Of a stretch of DNA of 64,000 bases, positions 36,391-44,559 are shown in pieces. The DNA is taken from contig JAUXRX010000056.1 of assembly GCA_030681645.1 (NCBI GenBank), positions 412,824 to 476,823 on the forward strand, in the 5' to 3' direction. The notes beneath the pieces were generated by a model. It saw nothing but the letters and a program-made list of their open reading frames with translations. It was not told the origin of the DNA and did no database searches. Position numbers and translations under genes: made by a program. Within the stretch, counting starts at the first letter, position 1; each line of letters opens with the position of its first letter. This DNA is from Archangium sp. (GTDB lineage Bacteria > Myxococcota > Myxococcia > Myxococcales > Myxococcaceae).

Positions 36391-37704
36391 GTGACAGGGG
36401 ACTCCGATGCTGGGTCCCGGCCGCCCTTGATCGACCGCTTCGTTCCCCCGGAGGTGCTGGCAGGGCCCGCTGACGCGGCGCTGCGGGCGCGCCTGGCCGT
36501 GGCGTTCGCGTGGGTGTCGGCGGGGTTCTTCTTGATCGCCGGAGCCAGCCAGGCCCGCGCGGACAACGACGGCGCCGCGTTGCTCGACGCCTTCCTGGCG
36601 ATGGTGACGATGGCGAGCCCGGTGGTGGTGCGGCGCACGGGCCGGGTCGCGCTGGTGACGCACGTGGTGTTGGCGCTGGTGTCCTTCGCGGTCATCACGC
36701 TCGCGGTGCTGGTGCGCGGTGCGGGCATGAGCGGAGCCACGGTGATGCTGGCCGTCATCCCCCTGTTCGCGACCCTGGTGGTCGGGGTCAGGAGCGGCGC
36801 GGTGTGGCTCGTGCTCAGCCTGCTGGCGGGCATCGGGCTCGGCGTGTTGGGTCAACAGGGCCTCATCGTCGATCAGCTGACCAGCCCGGTGAGGCTCCTC
36901 AACGACCACTTCGTGCTCGTGCTCTTCACCGGGGTGCTCTTCGCGGTGGCCACCGTCTTCGAGCTGCGGAAGGACGACGCCCTGCGCCAGATCTCCAACC
37001 TCGAGGAGGAGCGGCGACGCGCCGAGCTGAGCGAGGCCCACGCGCAGGCGGCCTCGCAGCTGGCGCAAGCCGAGCAGCTGGCCTCGCTGGGCCGCATCGC
37101 CGGGGCAGCCGCGCACGAGATCAACAACCCGCTCGCGTACATCATCGGCAACCTCAACTTCGTGGCGAAGACGGTGACCGACCCCGAGGCCCGCGCGGCG
37201 CTGCAGGAAGCGCTGGAAGGCGCCCATCGCATCCAGGCGCTCGCCAGCGGCATGAGCGCCATCGCCCGCCCCGGTCAGGACCCGATCGGCAGCGTGGTGG
37301 TCGCCGACGTGCTGGCGGTGGCGATCAACCTCGCCGAGCCCCACACCGCGTCGCGCGCCCGGGTGGTGACGAAGGTGGCGCCGGTGCCGCCGGTGTCGGC
37401 GAACGAGGCGAGGCTGACGCAGGTGCTGCTCAGCCTCCTGCTCAACGCGGCGCAGGCGCAGCCCGAGGGAGACGCCGCGCAGCACGAGATCTCGGTAGAG
37501 GTCAGCGGCAACGAAACCCAGGTCGTGGTGGAGATCGTCGACACGGGGAAAGCGGGCAGCGCGCGCGGCTTCGGAGAGGGCGGAAGCCTCGCCGTCATCC
37601 TCGGAGAAGCGGTGGTGCGCAGCTTCGGCGGCAGCCTCGCGCTCGAGAGCGTGACGGGCCGCACCATGGCGCGGCTCACGCTCGTCCCGGCACCGGTGGC
37701 ATGA
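36391..37704 (+). CDS. Membrane sensor histidine kinase
   Basis: A 437-residue protein. Five or six membrane helices lie between about 35 and 190, followed by a coiled coil and HisKA with H242 in AGAAAHEINNPLAYI, the NtrB-type H-box. The HATPase domain has L-L-L-N-A-A-Q-A, E-I-V-D-T-G and a compact G-E-G-G-S-L-A-V-I where family members have a GxGLGL. That substitution may weaken ATP binding. There is no receiver domain, and no response-regulator gene lies beside it. It starts at GTG 36391 and lies 9 bp upstream of the first DUF2330 gene. Confidence 0.85.
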   Translation: MTGDSDAGSRPPLIDRFVPPEVLAGPADAALRARLAVAFAWVSAGFFLIAGASQARADNDGAALLDAFLAMVTMASPVVVRRTGRVALVTHVVLALVSFAVITLAVLVRGAGMSGATVMLAVIPLFATLVVGVRSGAVWLVLSLLAGIGLGVLGQQGLIVDQLTSPVRLLNDHFVLVLFTGVLFAVATVFELRKDDALRQISNLEEERRRAELSEAHAQAASQLAQAEQLASLGRIAGAAAHEINNPLAYIIGNLNFVAKTVTDPEARAALQEALEGAHRIQALASGMSAIARPGQDPIGSVVVADVLAVAINLAEPHTASRARVVTKVAPVPPVSANEARLTQVLLSLLLNAAQAQPEGDAAQHEISVEVSGNETQVVVEIVDTGKAGSARGFGEGGSLAVILGEAVVRSFGGSLALESVTGRTMARLTLVPAPVA

Positions 37705-37713
37705 TCGCCGGCC

Positions 37714-39396
37714 ATGAGCCGACTCGGCACCGCAGGCCTCCTCGCAGCCACGTTGGTCGCCCTCACCGGCCAGGACGCCGAGGCGTGTGGCTGCTTCGCG
37801 CCTCCTGATCCGAGCGTGCCGATCGTGCAGGCGGGCGAGCGCATCTTGTTCTCGGTGGAGAACGGGGTGGTCACCGCGCACATCCAGATTCAGTACGCGG
37901 GGGAAGCGAAGGACTTCGGCTGGCTGTTGCCGTTGCCCTCCGTGCCCACGCTGAAGCTCGGCACCGAGGAGCTCTTCAGCCAGCTGATCAACGTGACGCA
38001 GCCGCGCTACCTTCTCACCACCACCACCACGGGCGCATGCGCCGGCCTGGGACAGGACATCTTGCGCGTGCAGGGCGCTGCCGCGGAGAACTCGTCCTCG
38101 GAGTTCGGGGGGACGAGCACCCCGTTCACCCCGCTGGTGATCGAGTCGTCCATCGGCCCGTACGACTACGCGGTGCTCAGGGCCGATCGCAAAGACGAGA
38201 TGCTCCAGTGGCTCACCGACAACCGCTACTTCATCCCCGTGGGCACCGAAGAGACGGTGGGCCCGTACATCCGCGCCGGCGCGTACTTCCTGGCGCTGCG
38301 CCTCAAGAGCGGAAAGGCCGCGGGCGACATTCAGCCGGTGGTGCTCGAGTACCCGTCGGACCTCCCGATGATCCCCATCATCCTCACCAGCGTGGCCGCC
38401 CAGCCGAACATGGGCATCCAGGTGTGGATGCTGGGCAGCGGGCGCGCCATCCCGCGCAACTACAACCACGTCGTGGTGAATGACTCCCAGATCGACTGGC
38501 TGACACAGGGCCGGAACTACAACGACGTCGTCATCCGCGCGGTGGGCGAGACGCCCGGCAAGCACGCCTTCGTCACGGAGTACGCCGGCACCAGCGACGT
38601 GATGAAGAACGTGCTCGACGGACCCAACCGCTTCGGCAGCACCACCGAGCTGGCCACGCTGAGCGACCCGGCCGACTTCGTGGAATACCTGTTCCTCAAG
38701 AACTTCGCGTCGAGCACGACCCTGGGCGCTCGAACCTTTCCTCCGCTGCTCAAGAGCCTGGTGCTCGCGCAAATCCCCCTGCCGGCCGGACTCACCAACG
38801 TGACCGAGGACCAGTTCCTCTCGCGGCTGCGCTTCTGGCTGGGCACCTGGCGCGCGCAGCACCCCGAGCAGTTCGTGGGCTGGAGCCCCACCTTCGACGC
38901 GCCCACGCTCGCCGCGCAGCTCGAAGAGAAGATCGTGGTGCCCGCGCGCGCGGCCGGGGCGCTCTTCCGCAGCTTCCCGTACCTCACCCGGCTGTACACG
39001 ACGCTCTCGCCCGAGGACATGACCTCGGACCCGGTGTTCAGCTTCAACGCCGGGCTGCCCGAGATCGCGCGCGACCACCGCGCCACGCTGCGCATCGACT
39101 GCGGGCTGGGAGGCAGCGTCACCACCTCGCCCGCGACCCTCACCACCGAGCAGGGCTGGGTCTTCAATCTCCCCAACGCCAGCGCCGGACCGGACCTGGA
39201 CCGGGGCCCCGGCGCGCTGCGCGTGGAGACGCTCGCCGAGGAAGGCACACCACTCGTGCTCGTCGACAACGGCAAAGTCATCGCGGGCAAGGTCGGCGGT
39301 TGTGGGTGCAGCAGTGTCGAGCCGCTGCTGGCGTTCGGCCTGCTGGCGCTGCTGCGGAGAAGGCGCCCCCCCGACTCTCAGAAATCCGTGACTTGA
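37714..39396 (+). CDS. DUF2330 MYXO-CTERM surface protein (first of tandem pair)
   Basis: A 560-residue protein with a signal peptide ending ...GQDAEACGCFAPPDP; A-C-G-C-F is the DUF2330 entry motif. The family-typical strand I-L-F-S-V-E-N-G follows. The C-terminus G-G-C-G-C-S-S-V-E, a hydrophobic helix and R-R-R-R form a MYXO-CTERM sorting tail, so it is predicted to be processed by myxosortase and retained at the surface. It shares long near-identical segments with the gene at 39509, showing recent duplication. Function of DUF2330 is unknown. It lies 9 bp after the histidine kinase. Confidence 0.9.
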   Translation: MSRLGTAGLLAATLVALTGQDAEACGCFAPPDPSVPIVQAGERILFSVENGVVTAHIQIQYAGEAKDFGWLLPLPSVPTLKLGTEELFSQLINVTQPRYLLTTTTTGACAGLGQDILRVQGAAAENSSSEFGGTSTPFTPLVIESSIGPYDYAVLRADRKDEMLQWLTDNRYFIPVGTEETVGPYIRAGAYFLALRLKSGKAAGDIQPVVLEYPSDLPMIPIILTSVAAQPNMGIQVWMLGSGRAIPRNYNHVVVNDSQIDWLTQGRNYNDVVIRAVGETPGKHAFVTEYAGTSDVMKNVLDGPNRFGSTTELATLSDPADFVEYLFLKNFASSTTLGARTFPPLLKSLVLAQIPLPAGLTNVTEDQFLSRLRFWLGTWRAQHPEQFVGWSPTFDAPTLAAQLEEKIVVPARAAGALFRSFPYLTRLYTTLSPEDMTSDPVFSFNAGLPEIARDHRATLRIDCGLGGSVTTSPATLTTEQGWVFNLPNASAGPDLDRGPGALRVETLAEEGTPLVLVDNGKVIAGKVGGCGCSSVEPLLAFGLLALLRRRRPPDSQKSVT

Positions 39397-39508
39397 CCCA
39401 GATCATCGTGGGCTGATCCGCCGGAGAACCACCGGAATCTCTGGGTTCCCCGCTGGCATGCATTCTGCGGAGACGGTTCGTTTCCCCTCTCACGCGAGGT
39501 CTTTTCCA

Positions 39509-41194
39509 ATGATCGCTCGACTCAGCTCAGCCGCCGCCCTGGTGGCCACCCTCGGTGTCGCCCTCGGTAGCCAGAACGCGGAAGCGTGTGGGTGCTTCGC
39601 TCCGCCCGATCCCACCGTGCCCATCGTGCAGGCGGGCGAGCGGATCCTCTTCTCGGTGGAGAACGGCGTGGTCAACGCGCACATCCAGATTCAGTACGCG
39701 GGTGACGCGAAGGACTTCGGCTGGCTGCTCCCGCTGCCGTCGGTGCCCACGCTCAAGCTCGGCACCGAAGAGCTCTTCACGCAGCTGATCAACGTGACCC
39801 AGCCGCGCTACTTCGTGAACACCGTCACCACCGGCACCTGCGGCTCGCCGTTCGGCCGGAACGCGGGGCTCGCCTTTCCCGCCAGCGCGAACGACTCGGC
39901 CGGCGGTTCGGAAGGCGGCAGCTCGCCCCTGGTCACCCAGTCGTCCATCGGGCCGTACGACTACGCGGTGCTGAGGGCCGACAGCAAGACCGAGATGCTC
40001 AACTGGCTGACCAACAACAGCTACTTCATCCCCGTGGGCACGGAAGACACGGTGGGCCCGTACATCCGCCCCGGGGCGTACTTCCTCGCGCTCAAGCTCA
40101 AGAGCGGCAAGTCGGCCGGTGACATCCAGCCGGTGGTGCTCGAGTACCCGTCCGACCTCCCGATGATCCCCATCATCCTCACCAGCGTCGCCGCGCAGCC
40201 GAACATGGGCATCCAGGTGTGGATGCTGGGCAACGGCCGCGCCATTCCGCGCAACTACAACCACGTGGTGATCAACGACTCGCAGGTCGACTGGCTGGGC
40301 CGCGCGCAGAACTACAACGACGTGGTCATCCGCGCGGTGTCCGAGGCGCCCGACAAGCACGCCTTCATCACCGAGTACGCGGGCAACAGCAACGTGATGC
40401 AGGACGTGCTCGACGGCCCCGGCCGCTTCGGCAGCATCCCCACGCTGGCCGCCTTCACCGACCCGGCGGACTTCGTCGAGTACCTCTTCGAGAACGGCTA
40501 CGCGCCCTCGGCGAACTCGAGCGGCGGCTTCGGCTTCGCGGCGCCTTCGTTGCCCCCGCTGCTCAAGAGCCTGGTGTTGGCGCAGCTCCCCTTCCCCGAG
40601 GGGCTGGCTGGCGTGACCACCGAGGACAACTTCCTGCGGCAGCTGCGCTACTACCTGGGCGACTACCGCACGCAGCACCCCGCCGCGTTCGCGGGCTGGA
40701 CCAGCAGCTTCGATCCGTCGGCGCTCGCCGCGCAGATCGAGGAGAAGATCGTCACCCCGGCGAAGAACGCGGGGGCGCTGTTCCGCCAGCACCCGTACCT
40801 CACGCGCCTGTACACGACGCTCTCGCCCGAAGACATGACCCGCGACCCGGTGTTCAGCTTCAACCCGTCGCTGCCCGAGGTGTCGCGCGACCACACCGCC
40901 ACCCTGCGCATCGACTGCGGGCTGGGCGGTGACATCTCGACCTCTCCGGCGACGCTCACCACCGAGCAGGGCTGGGTGTTCCAGCTGCCCAACCGCAACA
41001 CCACGCCGCCCGGCAAGGGCCCGAACGCGCTGCGCATCGAGACGCTGGCAGAGGAAGGCAGCCCGCTGGTCATCCTCGACAACGGCAAGACCATCGCGGA
41101 CAAGATGGGCTGCGGGTGCTCGAGCGTCGACCCGCTCTTCGGCGCGGGGCTGCTGGCGCTGCTGGTGGCGCGGCGCCGTCGTCAGCGCAGCTGA
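39509..41194 (+). CDS. DUF2330 MYXO-CTERM surface protein (second of tandem pair)
   Basis: A 561-residue paralogue of the preceding protein, with the same A-C-G-C-F-A-P-P-D-P entry, I-L-F-S-V-E-N-G strand and M-G-C-G-C-S-S-V-D, hydrophobic helix and R-R-R tail. Differences cluster in the segment near residues 108-130 and near 320-350, where each copy has its own Ser/Gly-rich insertion. The ATG at 39509 follows GAGGTC at usual spacing. The 112 bp between the genes probably hold its own promoter. A strong hairpin lies downstream at 41374. Confidence 0.9.
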   Translation: MIARLSSAAALVATLGVALGSQNAEACGCFAPPDPTVPIVQAGERILFSVENGVVNAHIQIQYAGDAKDFGWLLPLPSVPTLKLGTEELFTQLINVTQPRYFVNTVTTGTCGSPFGRNAGLAFPASANDSAGGSEGGSSPLVTQSSIGPYDYAVLRADSKTEMLNWLTNNSYFIPVGTEDTVGPYIRPGAYFLALKLKSGKSAGDIQPVVLEYPSDLPMIPIILTSVAAQPNMGIQVWMLGNGRAIPRNYNHVVINDSQVDWLGRAQNYNDVVIRAVSEAPDKHAFITEYAGNSNVMQDVLDGPGRFGSIPTLAAFTDPADFVEYLFENGYAPSANSSGGFGFAAPSLPPLLKSLVLAQLPFPEGLAGVTTEDNFLRQLRYYLGDYRTQHPAAFAGWTSSFDPSALAAQIEEKIVTPAKNAGALFRQHPYLTRLYTTLSPEDMTRDPVFSFNPSLPEVSRDHTATLRIDCGLGGDISTSPATLTTEQGWVFQLPNRNTTPPGKGPNALRIETLAEEGSPLVILDNGKTIADKMGCGCSSVDPLFGAGLLALLVARRRRQRS

Positions 41195-41544
41195 TCAAGG
41201 CAGCGACGCTGGGAGGTGGGTCGGAGATGCGGGTGTGTCATTCCCAGAAGCAGCCCAAAGGGGAAGCGGTCGGACCAGGCCTTCGGGCGGTGCTCGACTC
41301 GCACAGGCCCCCACCGCGGGCTCTTGTTGACGCGCTGATTCAAGCTTCGACGCTTCAAAGGGCCACGAAAGGTACCAGCGTACAGGCGGCTGTACGCTGG
41401 TCTCTCGCGTCGTACCTCGCGGCACTTCGTCACTCTCGCGTCCTTGCCCGTGGCCGAGAGCCCGCGCGCGACGAGCACGAAGCCGACCAGCGACACCGCT
41501 ACCCCAGGGCCGTTGTTCCTGCAGCGAGAGGCCGAGGGGGCGAC
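41195..41544. other. Non-coding gap of 350 bp with hairpin
   Basis: The gap lies between the second DUF2330 gene and the next lipoprotein. It contains a strong hairpin at 41374-41401 and the ribosome site GAGGGGG at 41534-41540. Frames crossing it show no codon bias or signal peptide. No RNA gene was recognised. Confidence 0.6.
41374..41401. terminator. 11-bp perfect hairpin, possible terminator
   Basis: Arms ACCAGCGTACA and TGTACGCTGGT flank the 6-nt loop GGCGGC, 180 bp after the DUF2330 stop. It is followed by CTCTCGCG, so there is no T-run. It is the strongest hairpin seen outside the repeat families. Confidence 0.5.
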
Positions 41545-42099
41545 GTGGAGCGGGGTCATCCCTCGACTTCGCTGCGGCTCCTCTCGATGTTGGCGCTCGC
41601 GCTTGCGGGCTGCGGCGTCGTCGACAAGCCTGACGGAGGCAGCGACGGCGGCGAGCTCTGGCCCGAAGGCACGCTCGAGCTCGGAGGCGAGCTCCCCGAC
41701 GGCGGCGGCTTCACCACGCTCGCGCCAGAGGTCGAAGCGACGCCCGGCGCGCAGGGCGGCTTCCACGTCCCCGTCATGTACCGCGTCACCGGCAAGGCCG
41801 TGAACGGCGTGGTCTTCGAGCACAAGGTGCGCCGCGCGAGCGACAACGTGCTCGTCAGCAAGGGCACGCGCACGCTCGACGTGACCCCGGTCGCCGCGGG
41901 CCAGAGCTGGACGACGCCCGGCGCGGTCATCATCTTCCTCTGCCCCACTCCGGTCGGCGTGAGCGTGGTGGGTGAGGCCCTGAACTTCGAGGTGACGGCG
42001 GCGACGAAGGGCGGGCAGCTGCTCGGCACGGCCGGGGCGAGCTCCACCTTCCGCTGTCCCGCGGGAGACGCGTTCTGCGATTCCATCTGCCGCGGCTGA
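41545..42099 (+). CDS. Small lipoprotein with repeat-derived signal n-region
   Basis: A 184-residue protein. GTG 41545 is preceded by GAGGGGG at a short 4-base spacing; the peptide MERGHPSTSLRLLSMLALALAGC gives a lipidated C23. Codons for GHPSTSLRLLS lie within a family B repeat (41553-41584). An ATG at 41587 would give a shorter n-region. After an Asp/Gly-rich spacer the mature part has Cys in FLCPTPVG, F-R-C-P-A-G-D and I-C-R-G. This Cys-rich lipoprotein style is common in myxobacteria. Function unknown. Confidence 0.6.
   Translation: MERGHPSTSLRLLSMLALALAGCGVVDKPDGGSDGGELWPEGTLELGGELPDGGGFTTLAPEVEATPGAQGGFHVPVMYRVTGKAVNGVVFEHKVRRASDNVLVSKGTRTLDVTPVAAGQSWTTPGAVIIFLCPTPVGVSVVGEALNFEVTAATKGGQLLGTAGASSTFRCPAGDAFCDSICRG
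41553..41584. repeat. Family B repeat inside a signal peptide
   Basis: CATCCCTCGACTTCGCTGCGG, a diverged family B half-unit, spans codons of the lipoprotein signal peptide that begins at 41545. Confidence 0.6.
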
Positions 42100-42119
42100 G
42101 CGAAACAGGGCCCGCACCC

Positions 42120-42199
42120 CGTTCGTCCCGAGCGGAGTCGAGGGATGGCGCACAGTCTCGCAGGAGGTCGCCCCTCGACTCCGCTCGGGGTGAACGGGG
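42120..42199. repeat. Family B inverted pair, REPIN-like
   Basis: Unit 1 (42120-42147) contains CCCGAGCGGAGTCGAGGGAT. Unit 2 (42171-42199) is its reverse complement, ending CGGGGTGAACGGG. The units face each other across 23 bp, giving a cruciform-capable ~80-bp element. It lies just after a lipoprotein gene and at the 5' end of the beta-propeller gene. Confidence 0.8.
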
Positions 42200-42335
42200 C
42201 TGGTCGCTCCTCCTCCTTACTTGCCTCGCCTGTACGGCGCCCCAGCCCGCGCCCGACGCAGGGGCGAGCGCGTGGCGCATCGTCCATGAAGGCCTGCCCG
42301 GAACGCTGCTCTCGGCGTGGGAGTCGAGCGACGGC

Positions 42336-43502
42336 GTGCTCTACGCCGTGGGCGGCACGTCCTCGAGCGCGCTGGTGCTGCGCCACGACGCCACGGGCTG
42401 GTGGCAGATGGATCCCGGCACCTCGCGCACGCTCTGGTGGGTGCACGGCTTCTCGGCGAACGACGTCTACGCGGTGGGCGCGGCCGGGGTGGTGACGCAC
42501 TTCGACGGCACCCGCTGGAACGTCGAGCACGAGGGCGGCGACTACACGCTCTTCGGCGCGTGGGGCCTGACACCGGACGACCTGGTGGCGGTGGGCGGCG
42601 TGGTGACCGCGAGCGCGCCACGGCCGGCGATGGTGAGCCGGCGCTCGCGCTGGGCGGAGATCTCCACCGCGGGCCTGCCTCCCGATCGCGCGCTCTTCAA
42701 GGTGTGGGGCCGGTCGCAGACCGAGCTCTTCGTGGTGGGCGAGCGGGGCCTGGTGGCGCGGGGCGCACCCGGGGCCTTCGTGCGGCAGAGCGCGCCCACC
42801 ACCGAGCGGCTCACCACCGTGCACGGCGCGGGCTCGAACCTCTTCGCGGTGGGCGGGCTGCAGGCGCCGGTGCTGCTGCGCTTCGACGGCGCCGCGTGGA
42901 AGAGCCTCGCGATTCCCGGCACGCCGCAGTTCCTCAGCGGCGTGGCGGTGGCGCCAGGCGGAGAGGTGCTGATCGTCGGGCTCAACGGCTACGTGGCCGA
43001 GGGGCGTGACGAGGCCTTCGAAGCGCAACCGGCGCTCACCCGGCGTGGACTGCACGGCGCGCTGCGCACGCGTGACGGCTTCGTGGCGGTGGGCGGCGAG
43101 CTGCTGGGCACCTTCGGCCAGGGCGTGGTGCTCACGAACGGCGCGCTCGAGGGCGGACCGCTGCGCGCGTGGCCGAACGCAGGGCTGCGCTTCGACGCGG
43201 GGGTGCCTGACGCGGGTCCTGACGACGGAGGCGTGGACGCAGGTCTCGAAGATGCGGGTCCTCCTGATGGTGGTTGGCTTGGGCCCGGCGCGTCGTGCGA
43301 CGCGCAGCCGCAGGGTTGCGAGCCGGGCCTCGCGTGCTGGTTCGTGTTCGGGCCGTACAAGAACTTCTGCGCCGGCTTCTGTGGCAGCGACAGCGAGTGC
43401 GGGGCCTACGGCGCGGGCGCGTGCTGCAAGCTGCCGGGCCCGCAGGTGACGACGCCGGTGTGCCTGCCGTTCGATGCGGGCGTGTGCGACGCGGGGAGCT
43501 GA
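42336..43502 (+). CDS. Beta-propeller-like exported protein, start uncertain
   Basis: 388 residues from GTG 42336. The reading frame continues upstream with clear coding character to about 42201, where it encodes W-S-L-L-L-L-T-C-L-A-C-T, a lipobox-like signal peptide. No ATG, GTG or TTG precedes that segment in frame: the only nearby start, GTG 42190 in a family B repeat, is out of frame. The mature part has repeated F-S-A-N-D-V-Y-A-V-G and G-L-T-P-D-D-L-V-A-V-G blades of a WD40/YCF48-like propeller, an Asp/Gly/Pro linker and a C-terminal Cys-rich knot (C-D-A-Q-P-Q-G-C...F-C-G-S...C-C). A frameshift or a non-standard start at the 5' end is likely. Confidence 0.6.
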   Translation: MLYAVGGTSSSALVLRHDATGWWQMDPGTSRTLWWVHGFSANDVYAVGAAGVVTHFDGTRWNVEHEGGDYTLFGAWGLTPDDLVAVGGVVTASAPRPAMVSRRSRWAEISTAGLPPDRALFKVWGRSQTELFVVGERGLVARGAPGAFVRQSAPTTERLTTVHGAGSNLFAVGGLQAPVLLRFDGAAWKSLAIPGTPQFLSGVAVAPGGEVLIVGLNGYVAEGRDEAFEAQPALTRRGLHGALRTRDGFVAVGGELLGTFGQGVVLTNGALEGGPLRAWPNAGLRFDAGVPDAGPDDGGVDAGLEDAGPPDGGWLGPGASCDAQPQGCEPGLACWFVFGPYKNFCAGFCGSDSECGAYGAGACCKLPGPQVTTPVCLPFDAGVCDAGS

Positions 43503-43510
43503 ACGGTGGG

Positions 43511-43548
43511 CCCCTCACCCCGCCCCTCTCCCCGCTTCGCAGGGAGAG
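43511..43548. repeat. Family A palindromic repeat, copy A4
   Basis: CCTCTCCC and GGGAGAGA arms around CGCTTCGCA, in the convergent gap between the propeller protein and the double GST-N protein. Confidence 0.75.
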
Positions 43549-43551
43549 ACG

Positions 43552-44253
43552 CTACGCGCCGTACGTCTTGTCGAGGTAGTCGACGATGGCCTCTGACTCG
43601 AACAGCTCGGTGCCCGTGTTGGGATCGACGAGCCACGGCACCTGCATCTTCCCGCTGCGCGCGATGAACGCGGGCCGGCTCGGGCTCTTCTTCGCCACGT
43701 TGTGCAGCAGGTACGGCAGCTCGAGCTCACACAGCCGCTCCCGCACCAGACGGCAATACGGGGACGCCTCGAAGCTCCACAGCTCGAGCCGCTTCTCCGG
43801 CGGCTTCGAGGGCCGCGCCTGGCCGCCATGGCCCTTGCGCATCGCCGACGCGAGGCCCGAGCTCACCATGGTGATGGGCCCCAGTGAGACCATCAGCGGG
43901 CGGCTGCCGGTGCCGTAGGTGGTGGCGAGGTACGTGTTGATGTCGTCGCTCTCGTAGAGCTGCTTGCCGGTGTTGGGGTCGACCAGCAGCGGGAACTGCG
44001 CCTTGCCGCCGAGCTCGACGGCCTTCGGGCGGAAGCGCGTGCCCCCCTTCGGGCAGGGGTAGACGACGACCTCGAGGTCGAGCGACGACAGCGTCTCGCG
44101 CACCTTGCGGCAGAACGGGCACGCCTCGAACTCGTAGAGCTCGAGCGGGCGGGCCGGCCGCGGGCCGAGCGAACGCTTCACGTTCAGGCCTCCACCGAGC
44201 CGGAGCACGCTGCCGATCCACGCCATGCGCACGCTGGACTTCCGGTTCTCCAT
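43552..44253 (-). CDS. Double GST-N (glutaredoxin-like) protein
   Basis: A 233-residue protein with two tandem thioredoxin-fold domains of the GST-N/glutaredoxin class. Domain 1 (about 37-115) has the redox motif CPFC at C45-C48, then F-P-L-L-V-D-P-N-T-G-K-Q-L-Y-E-S-D-D-I. Domain 2 (about 155-233) has S-P-Y-C in place of CPFC and V-P-W-L-V-D-P-N-T-G-T-E-L-F-E-S-E-A-I. The second domain therefore keeps one cysteine. Such paired GST-N proteins are seen in chloroplast-type and bacterial glutathione-related proteins. Likely a thiol-disulfide protein with an unknown partner. Confidence 0.8.
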   Translation of the reverse strand: MENRKSSVRMAWIGSVLRLGGGLNVKRSLGPRPARPLELYEFEACPFCRKVRETLSSLDLEVVVYPCPKGGTRFRPKAVELGGKAQFPLLVDPNTGKQLYESDDINTYLATTYGTGSRPLMVSLGPITMVSSGLASAMRKGHGGQARPSKPPEKRLELWSFEASPYCRLVRERLCELELPYLLHNVAKKSPSRPAFIARSGKMQVPWLVDPNTGTELFESEAIVDYLDKTYGA

Positions 44254-44280
44254 GCGCGCGCGGATAGCACAGGGGCCGCG

Positions 44281-44556
44281 GTGGAAAGTGTGCGGCGATC
44301 GTGCGACGCCTGTGCGGGTGAAGCTGCTGCTCCTCAGCCTGCCGCGGCAGCGCTCGGGCCGTGCGTGACGGCCACCCGCCTGTTCAGCGTGCCGGCCTCG
44401 GAATGGAGCAGCCGCCCGCTCGCCGTCACCCTGGCGCGGACCTGCGAGCTGCCTCGCAACGCCATCATGATGGTGGAGAACATGGAGCGCACCGGCAACA
44501 CCGCCGCCACCCTCAAGTGGATGGCGAAGGCCTTCGAGGAAGGCACGCTGTCCTGA
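44281..44556 (+). pseudogene. Possible C-terminal remnant of a KAS III (FabH-like) gene
   Basis: The 91-codon frame from GTG 44281 has G/C-biased third positions. Its last 45 residues, L-A-R-T-C-E-L-P-R-N...M-E-R-T-G-N-T-A-A-T, align by eye with the FabH region that ends in the R-x-G-N-T-S-A-A-S motif, followed by a helix A-F-E-E-G matching A-V-R-D-G. The stop falls where the family continues into P-G and the final strands, and no N-terminal FabH part is seen upstream. This suggests a truncated, decayed thiolase-fold gene, though a small unrelated protein is possible. It lies between divergent/convergent real genes. Confidence 0.45.
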
Positions 44557-44559
44557 CCT

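Noticed and set aside
35881..39078. 1065-codon minus-strand open frame across the amidase 5' end, histidine kinase and DUF2330 gene
   Set aside because: It is a long Arg/His/Gly-rich shadow caused by high GC. The opposite or other-frame proteins have clear domains, and this frame has none.
44334..44546. Minus-strand 70-codon frame opposite the KAS III-like fragment
   Set aside because: It has no family match and weaker third-position bias than the plus strand.
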